Under the pieces are notes generated by a model. That model was not told the DNA's origin, did no database searches, and saw only the letters and a list, made by a program, of their open reading frames with translations. Below, piece after piece: positions 40,230 through 48,761 of a DNA stretch of 64,000 nt. Position 1 is the first letter of the stretch. Each line of letters begins with the position of its first letter. The position numbers and the translations under genes were made by a program. The stretch is from Methylocaldum sp002005105 (GTDB taxonomy: Bacteria; Pseudomonadota; Gammaproteobacteria; Methylococcales; Methylococcaceae). The stretch covers positions 2,852,001-2,916,000 of the forward strand of contig NZ_CP194902.1 of assembly GCF_051027545.1 (NCBI RefSeq). Direction: 5' to 3'.

Positions 40230-41699
40230 ATGAGCCTCACAGTTGAGCAAACCAAACAGAGAAACAAGGAACTCATTAGCGAGGTCCTGTCGGTCTACCC
40301 GGAGAAGACCGCGAAAAGGCGTGCCAAGCACCTCGGCACATTTGAGGAAGGCAAGCCCGACTGCGGGGTGAAATCCAATGTCAAGTCGATCCCCGGGGTC
40401 ATGACCATCCGCGGCTGCGCTTACGCCGGCTCCAAGGGTGTGGTCTGGGGTCCCATCAAGGACATGATCCACATCAGCCACGGTCCGGTCGGTTGCGGCC
40501 AGTACTCCTGGGCATCGCGCCGCAATTACTACATCGGCACCACCGGCATCGACACCTTCGTCACGATGCAGTTCACCTCCGACTTCCAGGAGAAGGACAT
40601 CGTCTTCGGCGGCGACAAGAAGCTGGAGAAAATCATCGACGAGATCCAGGATCTGTTCCCGCTGAACCACGGCATCACCGTGCAGTCGGAGTGCCCGATC
40701 GGTCTCATCGGCGACGACATCGAAGCGGTCTCCAAGAAAAAATCCAAGGAATACGACGGCAAGACCATAGTGCCGGTGCGCTGCGAAGGTTTCCGCGGCG
40801 TTTCGCAGTCCTTGGGCCACCACATCGCAAACGACTCGATCCGCGACTGGGTATTCGACAAGTCGGGCGACAAGCATCCCGAGTTCAAGACCACGCCTTA
40901 CGACGTATCCATCATCGGCGACTACAACATCGGCGGTGATGCCTGGGCGTCCCGCATCCTGCTCGAGGAAATGGGTCTCCGCGTGATCGCCCAATGGTCC
41001 GGCGACGGTTCTTTGGCCGAATTGGAGAACACTCCGAAGGCCAAGCTGAACGTGCTCCACTGCTACCGCTCGATGAACTACATCTCGCGTCACATGGAAG
41101 AGAAGTACGGGATTCCGTGGGTGGAATACAACTTCTTCGGCCCGACCAAGATCGAGGAGTCGTTGCGCAATATCGCCAGCCACTTCGACGACAAGATCAA
41201 GGAAGGTGCCGAGCGCGTCATCGCGAAGTACCGTCCGCTGATGGATGCGGTGATCGCCAAGTACCGTCCGCGTCTGGAAGGCAAGAAAGTCATGCTGTTC
41301 GTCGGCGGCCTGCGCCCGCGTCACGTGATCGGCGCTTACGAGGATCTCGGCATGGAAATCGTCGGTACCGGCTACGAGTTCGGCCACAACGACGACTACC
41401 AGCGTACCACTCACTACGTCAAGGACGGCACCCTGATCTACGACGACGTGACTGGCTTTGAGTTCGAGAAGTTCGTCGAAGCGATCCAGCCCGACCTGGT
41501 CGGTTCGGGTATCAAGGAAAAGTACGTCTTCCAGAAGATGGGCGTGCCGTTCCGTCAGATGCACTCCTGGGATTATTCGGGTCCTTACCACGGCTATGAC
41601 GGCTTCGCCATCTTCGCCCGCGACATGGACATGGCCATCAACAATCCGGTCTGGAGTTTGGCCAAGACACCCTGGAAACGGAACGGGGCCCACGCCTAG
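40230..41699 (+). CDS. nifD: NifD, nitrogenase MoFe protein alpha subunit
   Basis: 489 aa. Conserved P-cluster Cys in IRGCAYAGSKG, HGPVGCGQYSW and SECPIGLIGDD; FeMo-co His in RQMHSWDYSGPYHGYDGF. Start after GGAGAGCAAC. Followed by a palindromic repeat before nifK. Confidence 0.99.
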   Translation: MSLTVEQTKQRNKELISEVLSVYPEKTAKRRAKHLGTFEEGKPDCGVKSNVKSIPGVMTIRGCAYAGSKGVVWGPIKDMIHISHGPVGCGQYSWASRRNYYIGTTGIDTFVTMQFTSDFQEKDIVFGGDKKLEKIIDEIQDLFPLNHGITVQSECPIGLIGDDIEAVSKKKSKEYDGKTIVPVRCEGFRGVSQSLGHHIANDSIRDWVFDKSGDKHPEFKTTPYDVSIIGDYNIGGDAWASRILLEEMGLRVIAQWSGDGSLAELENTPKAKLNVLHCYRSMNYISRHMEEKYGIPWVEYNFFGPTKIEESLRNIASHFDDKIKEGAERVIAKYRPLMDAVIAKYRPRLEGKKVMLFVGGLRPRHVIGAYEDLGMEIVGTGYEFGHNDDYQRTTHYVKDGTLIYDDVTGFEFEKFVEAIQPDLVGSGIKEKYVFQKMGVPFRQMHSWDYSGPYHGYDGFAIFARDMDMAINNPVWSLAKTPWKRNGAHA

Positions 41700-41713
41700 T
41701 CCGGTGAGGGAGA

Positions 41714-41769
41714 GTAGGGTGCGCCGCGCGCACCATCCAGACCGACCCGGTGCGCACGTCGCACCCTAC
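41714..41769. repeat. Palindrome in nifD-nifK gap
   Basis: GTAGGGTGCGCCGCGCGCACC pairs with GGTGCGCACGTCGCACCCTAC, a 56-base near-perfect inverted repeat inside the nifDK transcript. Confidence 0.85.
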
Positions 41770-41792
41770 AACCGCTACTTTGGAGTTACATC

Positions 41793-43352
41793 ATGAGCCA
41801 GAATGCAGAGAAGGTGCTCGATCACTTCAACCTGTTCCGCCAACCGGAATATGTGGAATTGTTCGAGAACAAAAAGAAAGAATTCGAATTCGCCGAATCG
41901 GACGATAAAGTCGAGGAGGTGAGGGAATGGGCCAAGACCTGGGAATACCGGGAGAAGAACTTTGCCCGCGAAGCCCTGACGGTCAATCCGGCCAAGGCCT
42001 GCCAACCGTTGGGTGCGGTGTTCGCCGCCGTGGGATTCGAGGGGACCATTCCCTTCGTGCACGGTTCGCAAGGTTGCGTCGCCTACTACCGCAGCCACTT
42101 CAGCCGCCATTTCAAGGAACCGTCGTCGTGCGTGTCTTCGTCCATGACCGAAGATGCCGCAGTATTCGGGGGCTTGAGCAACATGGTCGACGGCTTGGCC
42201 AACACGTACAACATGTACCAGCCGAAGATGATCTCGGTATCGACCACCTGCATGGCTGAAGTGATCGGCGACGACCTCAACGCCTTCATAAAGACCGCCA
42301 AGGAAAAGGGCAGCCTGCCGGCGGAATTCGATGTGCCTTTCGCCCATACCCCGGCCTTCGTCGGCAGCCATATCACCGGCTACGACAACGTGCTCAAGGG
42401 TATTTTGTGGCACTTCTGGGACGGCAAGGCGGGTACCACGGCTCCCTTGACGCGCGTGCCCAACGAGAAGATCAACTTCATCGGCGGTTTCGACGGCTAC
42501 ACGGTCGGCAATCTGCGTGAAGTCAAACGCATCTTCGATCTGATGGGCGTCGAATACACCATTCTCGCGGATAACAGCGATGTCTGGGATACGCCCACCG
42601 ACGGCACCTTCCGCATGTACGACGGCGGCACCACTCTGGAAGAAACCGCTAACGCTCTGCACGCCAAGGCAACCATCTCCATGCAGGAATTCAGCACGGA
42701 AAAGACCCTGCCGTTCATCGCGGAGCACGGCCAGGAAACGGTCGCGTTCAATCATCCCATCGGCGTAAAGGCGACCGACGCATTCCTGATGGAGATCTCG
42801 CGCATCACCGGCAAGCCGATTCCGGAAGCCCTGGAGAAGGAACGCGGACGCCTGGTGGATGCGATCGCCGATTCGACCGCGCACATTCACGGTCAGAAGT
42901 TCGCCATCTACGGCGACCCCGACCTCTGCCTGGGGTTGGCCGCCTTCTTGCTCGAACTGGGGGCCGAACCGACCCACGTGCTGGCCACCAACGGCGGTAA
43001 AGCCTGGGAAAAGAAGGTGCAGGAGCTGTTCGATTCCTCGCCCTTCGGCAAGAACTGCCACGTGTACGCCGGCAAGGATCTGTGGCACATGCGCTCGCTG
43101 CTGTTCACCGAGCCGGTCGACTTCCTGATCGGCAACACCTATGGCAAGTACCTGGAGCGCGACACCGGAACCCCGCTGATCCGCATCGGCTTCCCGGTAT
43201 TCGATCGGCATCACCATCACCGCTATCCGGTATGGGGCTACCAAGGCGCGATGAACGTTCTCGTCTGGATTCTGGACAAGATCTTCGACGAGATGGACAA
43301 GAACACCATCGTGCCGGCCAAAACCGACTACAGCTACGACATCATTCGGTAG
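41793..43352 (+). CDS. nifK: NifK, nitrogenase MoFe protein beta subunit
   Basis: 519 aa. P-cluster Cys in NPAKACQPLGAV, HGSQGCVAYYRSHF and VSTTCMAEVIGDD. A full-length N-terminal arm (VLDHFNLFRQPEYVELF) matches the alpha2-beta2 interface. Followed by another palindrome and the FeSII-like gene. Confidence 0.99.
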   Translation: MSQNAEKVLDHFNLFRQPEYVELFENKKKEFEFAESDDKVEEVREWAKTWEYREKNFAREALTVNPAKACQPLGAVFAAVGFEGTIPFVHGSQGCVAYYRSHFSRHFKEPSSCVSSSMTEDAAVFGGLSNMVDGLANTYNMYQPKMISVSTTCMAEVIGDDLNAFIKTAKEKGSLPAEFDVPFAHTPAFVGSHITGYDNVLKGILWHFWDGKAGTTAPLTRVPNEKINFIGGFDGYTVGNLREVKRIFDLMGVEYTILADNSDVWDTPTDGTFRMYDGGTTLEETANALHAKATISMQEFSTEKTLPFIAEHGQETVAFNHPIGVKATDAFLMEISRITGKPIPEALEKERGRLVDAIADSTAHIHGQKFAIYGDPDLCLGLAAFLLELGAEPTHVLATNGGKAWEKKVQELFDSSPFGKNCHVYAGKDLWHMRSLLFTEPVDFLIGNTYGKYLERDTGTPLIRIGFPVFDRHHHHRYPVWGYQGAMNVLVWILDKIFDEMDKNTIVPAKTDYSYDIIR

Positions 43353-43387
43353 GGTTGGAAGCTATCAGGTCGGACACATCCAGAGTC

Positions 43388-43466
43388 GTAGGGCGGGTTA
43401 GCGGAGCGTAACCCGCCTATCGCGGAATCGGCGGGTTACGCCGGATTACCGGCTAACCCGCCCTAC
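43388..43466. repeat. Palindrome in nifK-ferredoxin gap
   Basis: GTAGGGCGGGTTAG ... CTAACCCGCCCTAC, with an inner GTAACCCGCC/GGCGGGTTAC pair. Same family as 27327-27406, 50492-50682 and 59514-59617. Confidence 0.85.
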
Positions 43467-43496
43467 GGCACTTTTTAACCAAGCAGAGGATTATTA

Positions 43497-43844
43497 ATGG
43501 CTAATGTGACTTTCAGTTCGCCCGCGATGCGCAAGGACGTCACGGTGTATGCCACCGCCGGCGACTGCCATACGCTGCTCGCGGTGGCGCAGAAGAACAA
43601 GATTCCCATCCATTTCGAGTGCGAAAACGGGGAATGCGGTTCCTGCGCCGTGGAAGTTACGGTTCTTTCCGACAAGCTGCCCATGGGCATGCACTTGACC
43701 GAAAAGGAAAAGACCGTGCTCCGGCTGGCCGGAAAAATCACCCGAGAGCAGATCGAGCAGGCGGAACTGACGGACGAACCGCCGCCCTGGCGGCTGGCCT
43801 GCCAGTACATCGTCCGTGACGAGGACATCGTAGTGCGATTCTAA
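43497..43844 (+). CDS. FeSII (Shethna protein II)-like [2Fe-2S] ferredoxin
   Basis: 115 aa. Ligands FECENGECGSC (C-X4-C-X2-C) and RLACQYIVRDEDIVVRF. The long insert MGMHLTEKEKTVLRLAGKIT is typical of FeSII of Azotobacter, which binds oxidised nitrogenase and protects it from O2. Location between nifK and nifE supports a nitrogenase-linked role. Confidence 0.87.
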   Translation: MANVTFSSPAMRKDVTVYATAGDCHTLLAVAQKNKIPIHFECENGECGSCAVEVTVLSDKLPMGMHLTEKEKTVLRLAGKITREQIEQAELTDEPPPWRLACQYIVRDEDIVVRF

Positions 43845-43894
43845 AGGGCCGATAGCCTAAGCCGGAGGGGTTATGAGCAGCTTGAACGATATGG

Positions 43895-43952
43895 TCGTAG
43901 GTCGGCAATCCTTTGCCGACGAAGGCGTCGGGAAGAGATTCCCGACCTACTC
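43895..43952. repeat. GTAGGTCGG-type repeat
   Basis: GTAGGTCGGCAATCCTTTGCCGACG and GTCGGGAAGAGATTCCCGACCTAC in tandem, immediately before the MITE-like element. Confidence 0.75.
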
Positions 43953-44100
43953 TAGGGCACCTCGAAAAACCTACTGCGCGCCCCCATGTGCTGCGTTGCG
44001 CGGTGCTCGGAATCCTCATGTACTCCATGTACACTCCGGTTCCTGTGCTCCGGGCGCCTTGCACTCGGGGCGCTCGCGACGGTTTTTCGAGGTGCCCCTA
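43953..44100. mobile_element. MITE-like element upstream of nifE
   Basis: 148 bases bounded by TAGGGCACCTCGAAAAACC and GGTTTTTCGAGGTGCCCCTA, near-perfect 19-base terminal inverted repeats with one extra C. Too short to code for a transposase. It ends 32 bases before nifE. Confidence 0.8.
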
Positions 44101-44132
44101 CTGTCGCAGCGCCCTGGAGAGCGGAGTAACCC

Positions 44133-45821
44133 ATGAGCAGCTTATCCAACAAGATTCAAGACGTTTTCAACGAGCCCGGTTGCGGAAAAAACCAGGGCAA
44201 GTCGGAAAAGGAGCGCAAGAAAGGCTGCACGAAGCAGTTGCAGCCTGGCGGAGCGGCCGGCGGTTGCGCTTTCGACGGCGCCAAGATCGCGTTGCAGCCC
44301 ATCACCGACGTGGCTCACCTGGTTCACGGGCCCATCGCCTGCGAGGGCAACTCCTGGGACAACCGCGGCTCCAAATCCTCCGGCTCCAATCTCTGGCGTA
44401 CTGGCTTCACCACCGACATCAACGAAACCGACGTGGTTTTCGGCGGCGAGAAGCGACTGTTCAAATCGATCAAGGAAATCATCGACAAATACGATCCGCC
44501 GGCGGTCTTCGTCTACCAGACCTGCGTGCCGGCCATGATCGGCGACGATATCGAAGCCGTGTGCAAAGCGGCCTCGAAAAAATTCGGGAAGCCGGTCGTA
44601 CCGGTCAATTCGCCCGGCTTCGTGGGTCCCAAGAACCTCGGCAACAAACTGGCGGGCGAGGCCATCCTCGATCACGTCATCGGCACCGAGGAGCCCGAAT
44701 ACACCACGCCTTACGACATCAACATCATCGGCGAATACAACCTTTCCGGCGAGCTGTGGCAGGTCAAGCCGCTGCTGGACGAGCTCGGCATCCGCATCCT
44801 GTGCTGCATCTCCGGCGACGCCAAATACAAGGACGTGGCCAGCTCCCACCGCGCCAGGGCGGCCATGATGGTGTGCTCGAAATCCATGATCAACATCGCC
44901 CGCAAGATGGAGGAACGCTACGAAATTCCGTTCTTCGAAGGCTCCTTCTACGGCATCGAGGATACCAGCGAGGCGCTTCGGGAAATCTCGCGCCTGCTGA
45001 TCGAGCGCGGCGCGCCCGCCGAACTCATGGAACGCACCGAAGCCCTGATCGCCCGGGAGGAAGCGCGGGCGTGGGCCGCCATCGAGCCTTACAAGAAGCG
45101 CCTGACCGGCAAAAAGGTGCTGCTCATCACCGGCGGCGTGAAATCCTGGTCGGTGGTGGCCGCGCTTCAGGAAGCCGGCATGGAGATCGTCGGGACCAGC
45201 GTCAAGAAGTCGACCAAGGAAGACAAGGAGCGGATCAAGGAGATCATGGGCGAAGACGCCCACATGATCGACGACATGACGCCGCGCGAAATGTACAAGA
45301 TGCTCAAGGATGCCAAGGCCGACATCATGCTGTCCGGGGGCCGTTCGCAGTTCGTCGCCCTCAAGGCCAAGATGCCGTGGCTGGACATCAACCAGGAACG
45401 CCATCACGCCTATATGGGTTACGTCGGCATGGTCGAACTGGTCAAGGAAATCGACAAGGCGCTGTACAACCCGGTCTGGGAACAGGTGCGGAAGCGCGCG
45501 CCCTGGGAAGAAGCGACGTGGGAAGAGGTGGCGGATTCAGCCATCGCTGCCGAGGCGGCTGTCTTGGCCGCGAATCCTGAACTGGCTCGCGAAAAACGCC
45601 GTTCCACTCCGGTTTGCAATTGCAAATCGGTCGCTCGCGGCGCTATCGAGGACGCCATCGTCGAGCATGGATTGAGCTCGGCGGACGCGGTGTCGGAAAA
45701 GACCCAGGCGGGAACGGGCTGCGGCAGTTGCAAAGGCAAGCTGGAAAAGATTCTCGAAACGATGGACCACTGGCACCCGGACGCAGGGAAAGCCGCGTCG
45801 CAAGCTCAGCAGGCCGCATGA
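44133..45821 (+). CDS. nifE: NifE with C-terminal BFD/NifU-type [2Fe-2S] domain
   Basis: 562 aa, about 85-90 residues longer than usual. Residues 1 to about 470 are standard NifE (GGCAFDGAKIALQPITDVAH, HGPIACEGNSWDNRG, TCVPAMIGDD), part of the NifEN scaffold on which FeMo-co is finished. The tail has C495-x-C497-x32-C530-x2-C533 within VCNCKSVARGAIEDAIVEHG, the same spacing as the central [2Fe-2S] domain of NifU and the BFD fold. This may supply clusters or electrons to NifEN. No separate nifU is present. GGAG lies upstream of ATG 44133. Confidence 0.95.
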   Translation: MSSLSNKIQDVFNEPGCGKNQGKSEKERKKGCTKQLQPGGAAGGCAFDGAKIALQPITDVAHLVHGPIACEGNSWDNRGSKSSGSNLWRTGFTTDINETDVVFGGEKRLFKSIKEIIDKYDPPAVFVYQTCVPAMIGDDIEAVCKAASKKFGKPVVPVNSPGFVGPKNLGNKLAGEAILDHVIGTEEPEYTTPYDINIIGEYNLSGELWQVKPLLDELGIRILCCISGDAKYKDVASSHRARAAMMVCSKSMINIARKMEERYEIPFFEGSFYGIEDTSEALREISRLLIERGAPAELMERTEALIAREEARAWAAIEPYKKRLTGKKVLLITGGVKSWSVVAALQEAGMEIVGTSVKKSTKEDKERIKEIMGEDAHMIDDMTPREMYKMLKDAKADIMLSGGRSQFVALKAKMPWLDINQERHHAYMGYVGMVELVKEIDKALYNPVWEQVRKRAPWEEATWEEVADSAIAAEAAVLAANPELAREKRRSTPVCNCKSVARGAIEDAIVEHGLSSADAVSEKTQAGTGCGSCKGKLEKILETMDHWHPDAGKAASQAQQAA

Positions 45822-45830
45822 GGTAACGCC

Positions 45831-47204
45831 ATGGCCACCGTGATCACCCCGAAGAAATCCTGCTCGGTCAACCCCTTGAAGATGAGCCAGCCGATCGGCA
45901 GCGCGCTCGCTTTCATGGGGATCAAGAACTGCATGCCGCTTTTCCACGGCTCGCAGGGCTGCACCTCGTTCGGACTGGTCCTGTTCGTGCGGCATTTCAA
46001 GGAAGCGATTCCGTTGCAGACTACCGCCATGAGCGAAGTGGCGACCGTGCTCGGCGGACTCGAAAACGTGGAGCAGGCGGTCATCACGATCGCCAACCGG
46101 CAAAAGCCTTCCATTATCGGCATTTCGTCCACCGGCGTGACCGAGACCAAGGGCGACGACGTGGACGCCTATATCAAGCTGATCCGGGAGAAGCATCCCG
46201 AGCTGGACCACATCGCTCTTGTTTATGTGTCGACGCCCGATTTCAAGGACGCGTTTCAGGACGGCTGGGCCAAGACCGTGACCAAGCTGGTCGAGCAACT
46301 GGTCGAACCGGTTCCGGTCGGCGCCGCGCGCCTTCCCAACCGGGTGAATCTTTTGCCGGGCGCCCATCTTACGCCCGGAGACATCGACGAACTCCGCGAC
46401 GTGCTCGAAGCCTTCGGCCTTGAGGTCCTGGTCCTGCCGGACCTCTCGGGCTCCCTGGACGGCCACATCCCTGACGATTTCACGCCGACCACCCTGGGCG
46501 GCATTTCCCTGGAAGAAATCGCTAGCCTCGGACGATCCGCGCATACCATCGCGGTCGGCGAACAGATGCGCGAGGCCGCGGTCGCCCTGGAAGCCAAGAC
46601 CGGGGTTCCCTACACCCTGTTCGATCGGCTCACGGGGCTCGAGCCGAACGATGCGCTAATCAGCCTGTGTGCCCGAATCAGCGGACGGCTGGTTCCGACC
46701 AAGATCCGCCGCCAGCGCGGCCAGCTGGTCGACGCCATGCTCGACGGCCATTTCCATTTCGGCGGCAAGAAAATCGCCATAGGCGCCGAGCCCGACTTGC
46801 TCTGGACCCTGAGCGAATGGGCCAGGGAACTCGGCGCCGAAACCGCCGCGGCGGTGACGACCACGGCCTCTCCGCTGCTGGAGCGAATCTCCACAGAGGA
46901 AGTCCTGATCGGCGACTTGGAAGACCTGGAAGCTCGCGCTGCCGGCTGCGATCTTCTGATGACTCACTCTCACGGGAGGCAAGCGGCGGAAAGACTGAAG
47001 ATTCCGTTCTACCGCATCGGCATCCCCATGTTCGATCGACTAGGCGCCGCGCATCAGACCATCGTCGGTTATCGCGGGACCCGCAACCTCATTTTCGAGA
47101 TTGCCAATATGTTCATCGCCAACGGCCATGAGCCCACGCCTGAAACCTGGTATCGATCCGAGGAGAACGAACGTGCTGGCACGGCGGCGGTTGCGGCTCA
47201 TTAA
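45831..47204 (+). CDS. nifN: NifN, FeMo-co scaffold subunit
   Basis: 457 aa. Opening KKSCSVNPLKMSQPIGSALA, HGSQGCTSFGLVLFVRHFKE and ISSTGVTETKGDDVD are typical NifN. Pairs with NifE. The start follows nifE by nine bases. Confidence 0.97.
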   Translation: MATVITPKKSCSVNPLKMSQPIGSALAFMGIKNCMPLFHGSQGCTSFGLVLFVRHFKEAIPLQTTAMSEVATVLGGLENVEQAVITIANRQKPSIIGISSTGVTETKGDDVDAYIKLIREKHPELDHIALVYVSTPDFKDAFQDGWAKTVTKLVEQLVEPVPVGAARLPNRVNLLPGAHLTPGDIDELRDVLEAFGLEVLVLPDLSGSLDGHIPDDFTPTTLGGISLEEIASLGRSAHTIAVGEQMREAAVALEAKTGVPYTLFDRLTGLEPNDALISLCARISGRLVPTKIRRQRGQLVDAMLDGHFHFGGKKIAIGAEPDLLWTLSEWARELGAETAAAVTTTASPLLERISTEEVLIGDLEDLEARAAGCDLLMTHSHGRQAAERLKIPFYRIGIPMFDRLGAAHQTIVGYRGTRNLIFEIANMFIANGHEPTPETWYRSEENERAGTAAVAAH

Positions 47205-47247
47205 GCCGGAAGCTCAATCAAACGAATCCTTTTATCGCGGAGGAAGC

Positions 47248-47670
47248 ATGAAGGTCGCATTCTCTACCCAAGACCTACAACGGGTCGACGCCCATTTCGG
47301 ATGGGCCAAGAACATCGCCATCTATGAATTGTCGGCGGAGGGCTATCGCTTCCTCGAAGCCGTGCAATTCGAGGGCGACCTGCAGGAAGACGGCAACGAA
47401 GACAAGCTGGCTCCGAAGCTCGAAGCCATCAAGGACTGCGCAATTCTTTACGTCGCCGCCATCGGCGGTTCCGGCGCGGCGCGGGTGGTGGCCCAGGGCA
47501 TACATCCCATGAAGGTTCCGCAGCCCGAGCCTATCACCGATCTCTTGGACAAACTCCAGCAGGTCCTCAAAGGCACTCCGCCGCCCTGGCTCCGCAAGGT
47601 GCTGGCGAAGGAAGGCAAGGGGCAGGACCGTGAATTCGATTTTGAAGAAGAAGAGGTGGAACATGGCTGA
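47248..47670 (+). CDS. nifX: NifX
   Basis: 140 aa. MKVAFSTQDLQRVDAHFGWAK and a NifX/NafY-like fold with GGSGAARVVAQGIHPMKV. Binds NifB-co and FeMo-co precursors. GGAGG precedes ATG 47248. Acidic tail. Overlaps the following gene. Confidence 0.95.
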   Translation: MKVAFSTQDLQRVDAHFGWAKNIAIYELSAEGYRFLEAVQFEGDLQEDGNEDKLAPKLEAIKDCAILYVAAIGGSGAARVVAQGIHPMKVPQPEPITDLLDKLQQVLKGTPPPWLRKVLAKEGKGQDREFDFEEEEVEHG

Positions 47671-48142
47671 AGCATTGGCAGTAAAAACCGAAGGCGCGGC
47701 ATCGCCCATGGAGTCGGCGTTCATCAAGGAATTGGTCAAGCAATGGCGCGCGCAGGATTCCTACGGCACCTGGGACGGCAAGAGCGACGAAATGCTGCTC
47801 GAACCTTACATCCTCACCAAGGAGAAGCGGCAGGCGATTCCCATCGTCGGCGATCCCGACCCCGAGATTTTGTGGCGTCTGGAACTGTTCTATAACGCCG
47901 TCGGCCTTTCCATCGAGCGGGCCAGCGGGGTCATGGTGACGCCCATGATGAAGATGTCGCACGAAGGCTTCGGCCGCATGGTACTGATCGCCGGCCGGCT
48001 GATCGTGGTGAACAAGCAGTTGCGCGACGTTCACCGGTTCGGATTTCCGTCCATGGAAAAACTCGCGGAGGAAGGCGAGAAACTCGTGGCCGCAGGAGTG
48101 GACATGATCAACAAATATTCCGAAGTGGCCCGGTACAGTTGA
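47663..48142 (+). CDS. NifX-associated nitrogen fixation protein (DUF269 type)
   Basis: 159 aa. Conserved FIKELVKQWRAQDSYGTWDG and PMMKMSHEGFGRMVLIAGRL. A usual companion of nifX with unknown molecular role. Start ATG 47663 overlaps nifX by eight bases. Confidence 0.93.
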   Translation: MAEALAVKTEGAASPMESAFIKELVKQWRAQDSYGTWDGKSDEMLLEPYILTKEKRQAIPIVGDPDPEILWRLELFYNAVGLSIERASGVMVTPMMKMSHEGFGRMVLIAGRLIVVNKQLRDVHRFGFPSMEKLAEEGEKLVAAGVDMINKYSEVARYS

Positions 48143-48149
48143 GAACAAC

Positions 48150-48190
48150 GTAGGGTGGGTCAGGCCGGATCCGGCCGTAACCCGCCGGAA
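48150..48190. repeat. Half-palindrome repeat
   Basis: GTAGGGTGGGTCAGGCCGGATCCGGCCGTAACCCGCC, a degraded member of the GGGTGGGTTAG family. The gap 48143-48257 holds no gene. Confidence 0.65.
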
Positions 48191-48257
48191 ACCGCGAGAA
48201 GGCGGGGCACAGTCATCGACGGAACCCCGCCCGAACCGGCAAACCAACGAGGCACCC

Positions 48258-48446
48258 ATGACAGACGCAGAAGATACGAAAGCCAAACTGAAAAAACTGA
48301 ACGCCCAGGCGACCGCGCTGAAAATGGATCTCCACGACTTGGCCGAGGATTTGCCCACCGGCTGGGAGCGAATCCTGGAAGTCGCGGAGAAAACCTATCA
48401 GGCCTATCGTGAACTGGACGAATTCCGCAAAACCAGCGCTGGTTAG
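48258..48446 (+). CDS. CCE_0567-type small metalloprotein
   Basis: 62 aa. Helical hairpin AKLKKLNAQATALKMDLHDL, with LPTGWERILEVAEKTYQAYR. This small nif-linked family (DUF683) lies beside fdxB in many nif clusters. ATG 48258 after GAGGCACCC. Confidence 0.92.
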   Translation: MTDAEDTKAKLKKLNAQATALKMDLHDLAEDLPTGWERILEVAEKTYQAYRELDEFRKTSAG

Positions 48447-48455
48447 GAGTCTACG

Positions 48456-48761
48456 ATGAGCGAATTTACGGTCACCCTACCCGGGGGCAAGGTATGGACC
48501 CCCAAATTTGTCGAGATCATCGACCAGGAGAAATGTATCGGCTGCGGACGCTGCTATAAGGTCTGCGGACGCGAAGTCCTGGAGATGGTCGGAGTCAACG
48601 AGGACGGCGAAATAGTCACGCTCAGCCAGGACGAGGACGAGGACGACGAATACGACAAGAAAGTGATGTCGATCGCCAACGTCGCGAACTGCGTGGGGTG
48701 TGAGGCTTGCGCCAAGATATGCCCCAAGCAGTGCTATACCCACGAAGCGGCGGCAGCCTGA
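48456..48761 (+). CDS. fdxB: FdxB, nif-specific ferredoxin III
   Basis: 101 aa. Two 4Fe-4S motifs, CIGCGRCYKVCG and CVGCEACAKICP, separated by an acidic insert (SQDEDEDDEYDKK). The usual nif ferredoxin III layout. The stop overlaps the start of nifQ. Confidence 0.95.
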   Translation: MSEFTVTLPGGKVWTPKFVEIIDQEKCIGCGRCYKVCGREVLEMVGVNEDGEIVTLSQDEDEDDEYDKKVMSIANVANCVGCEACAKICPKQCYTHEAAAA

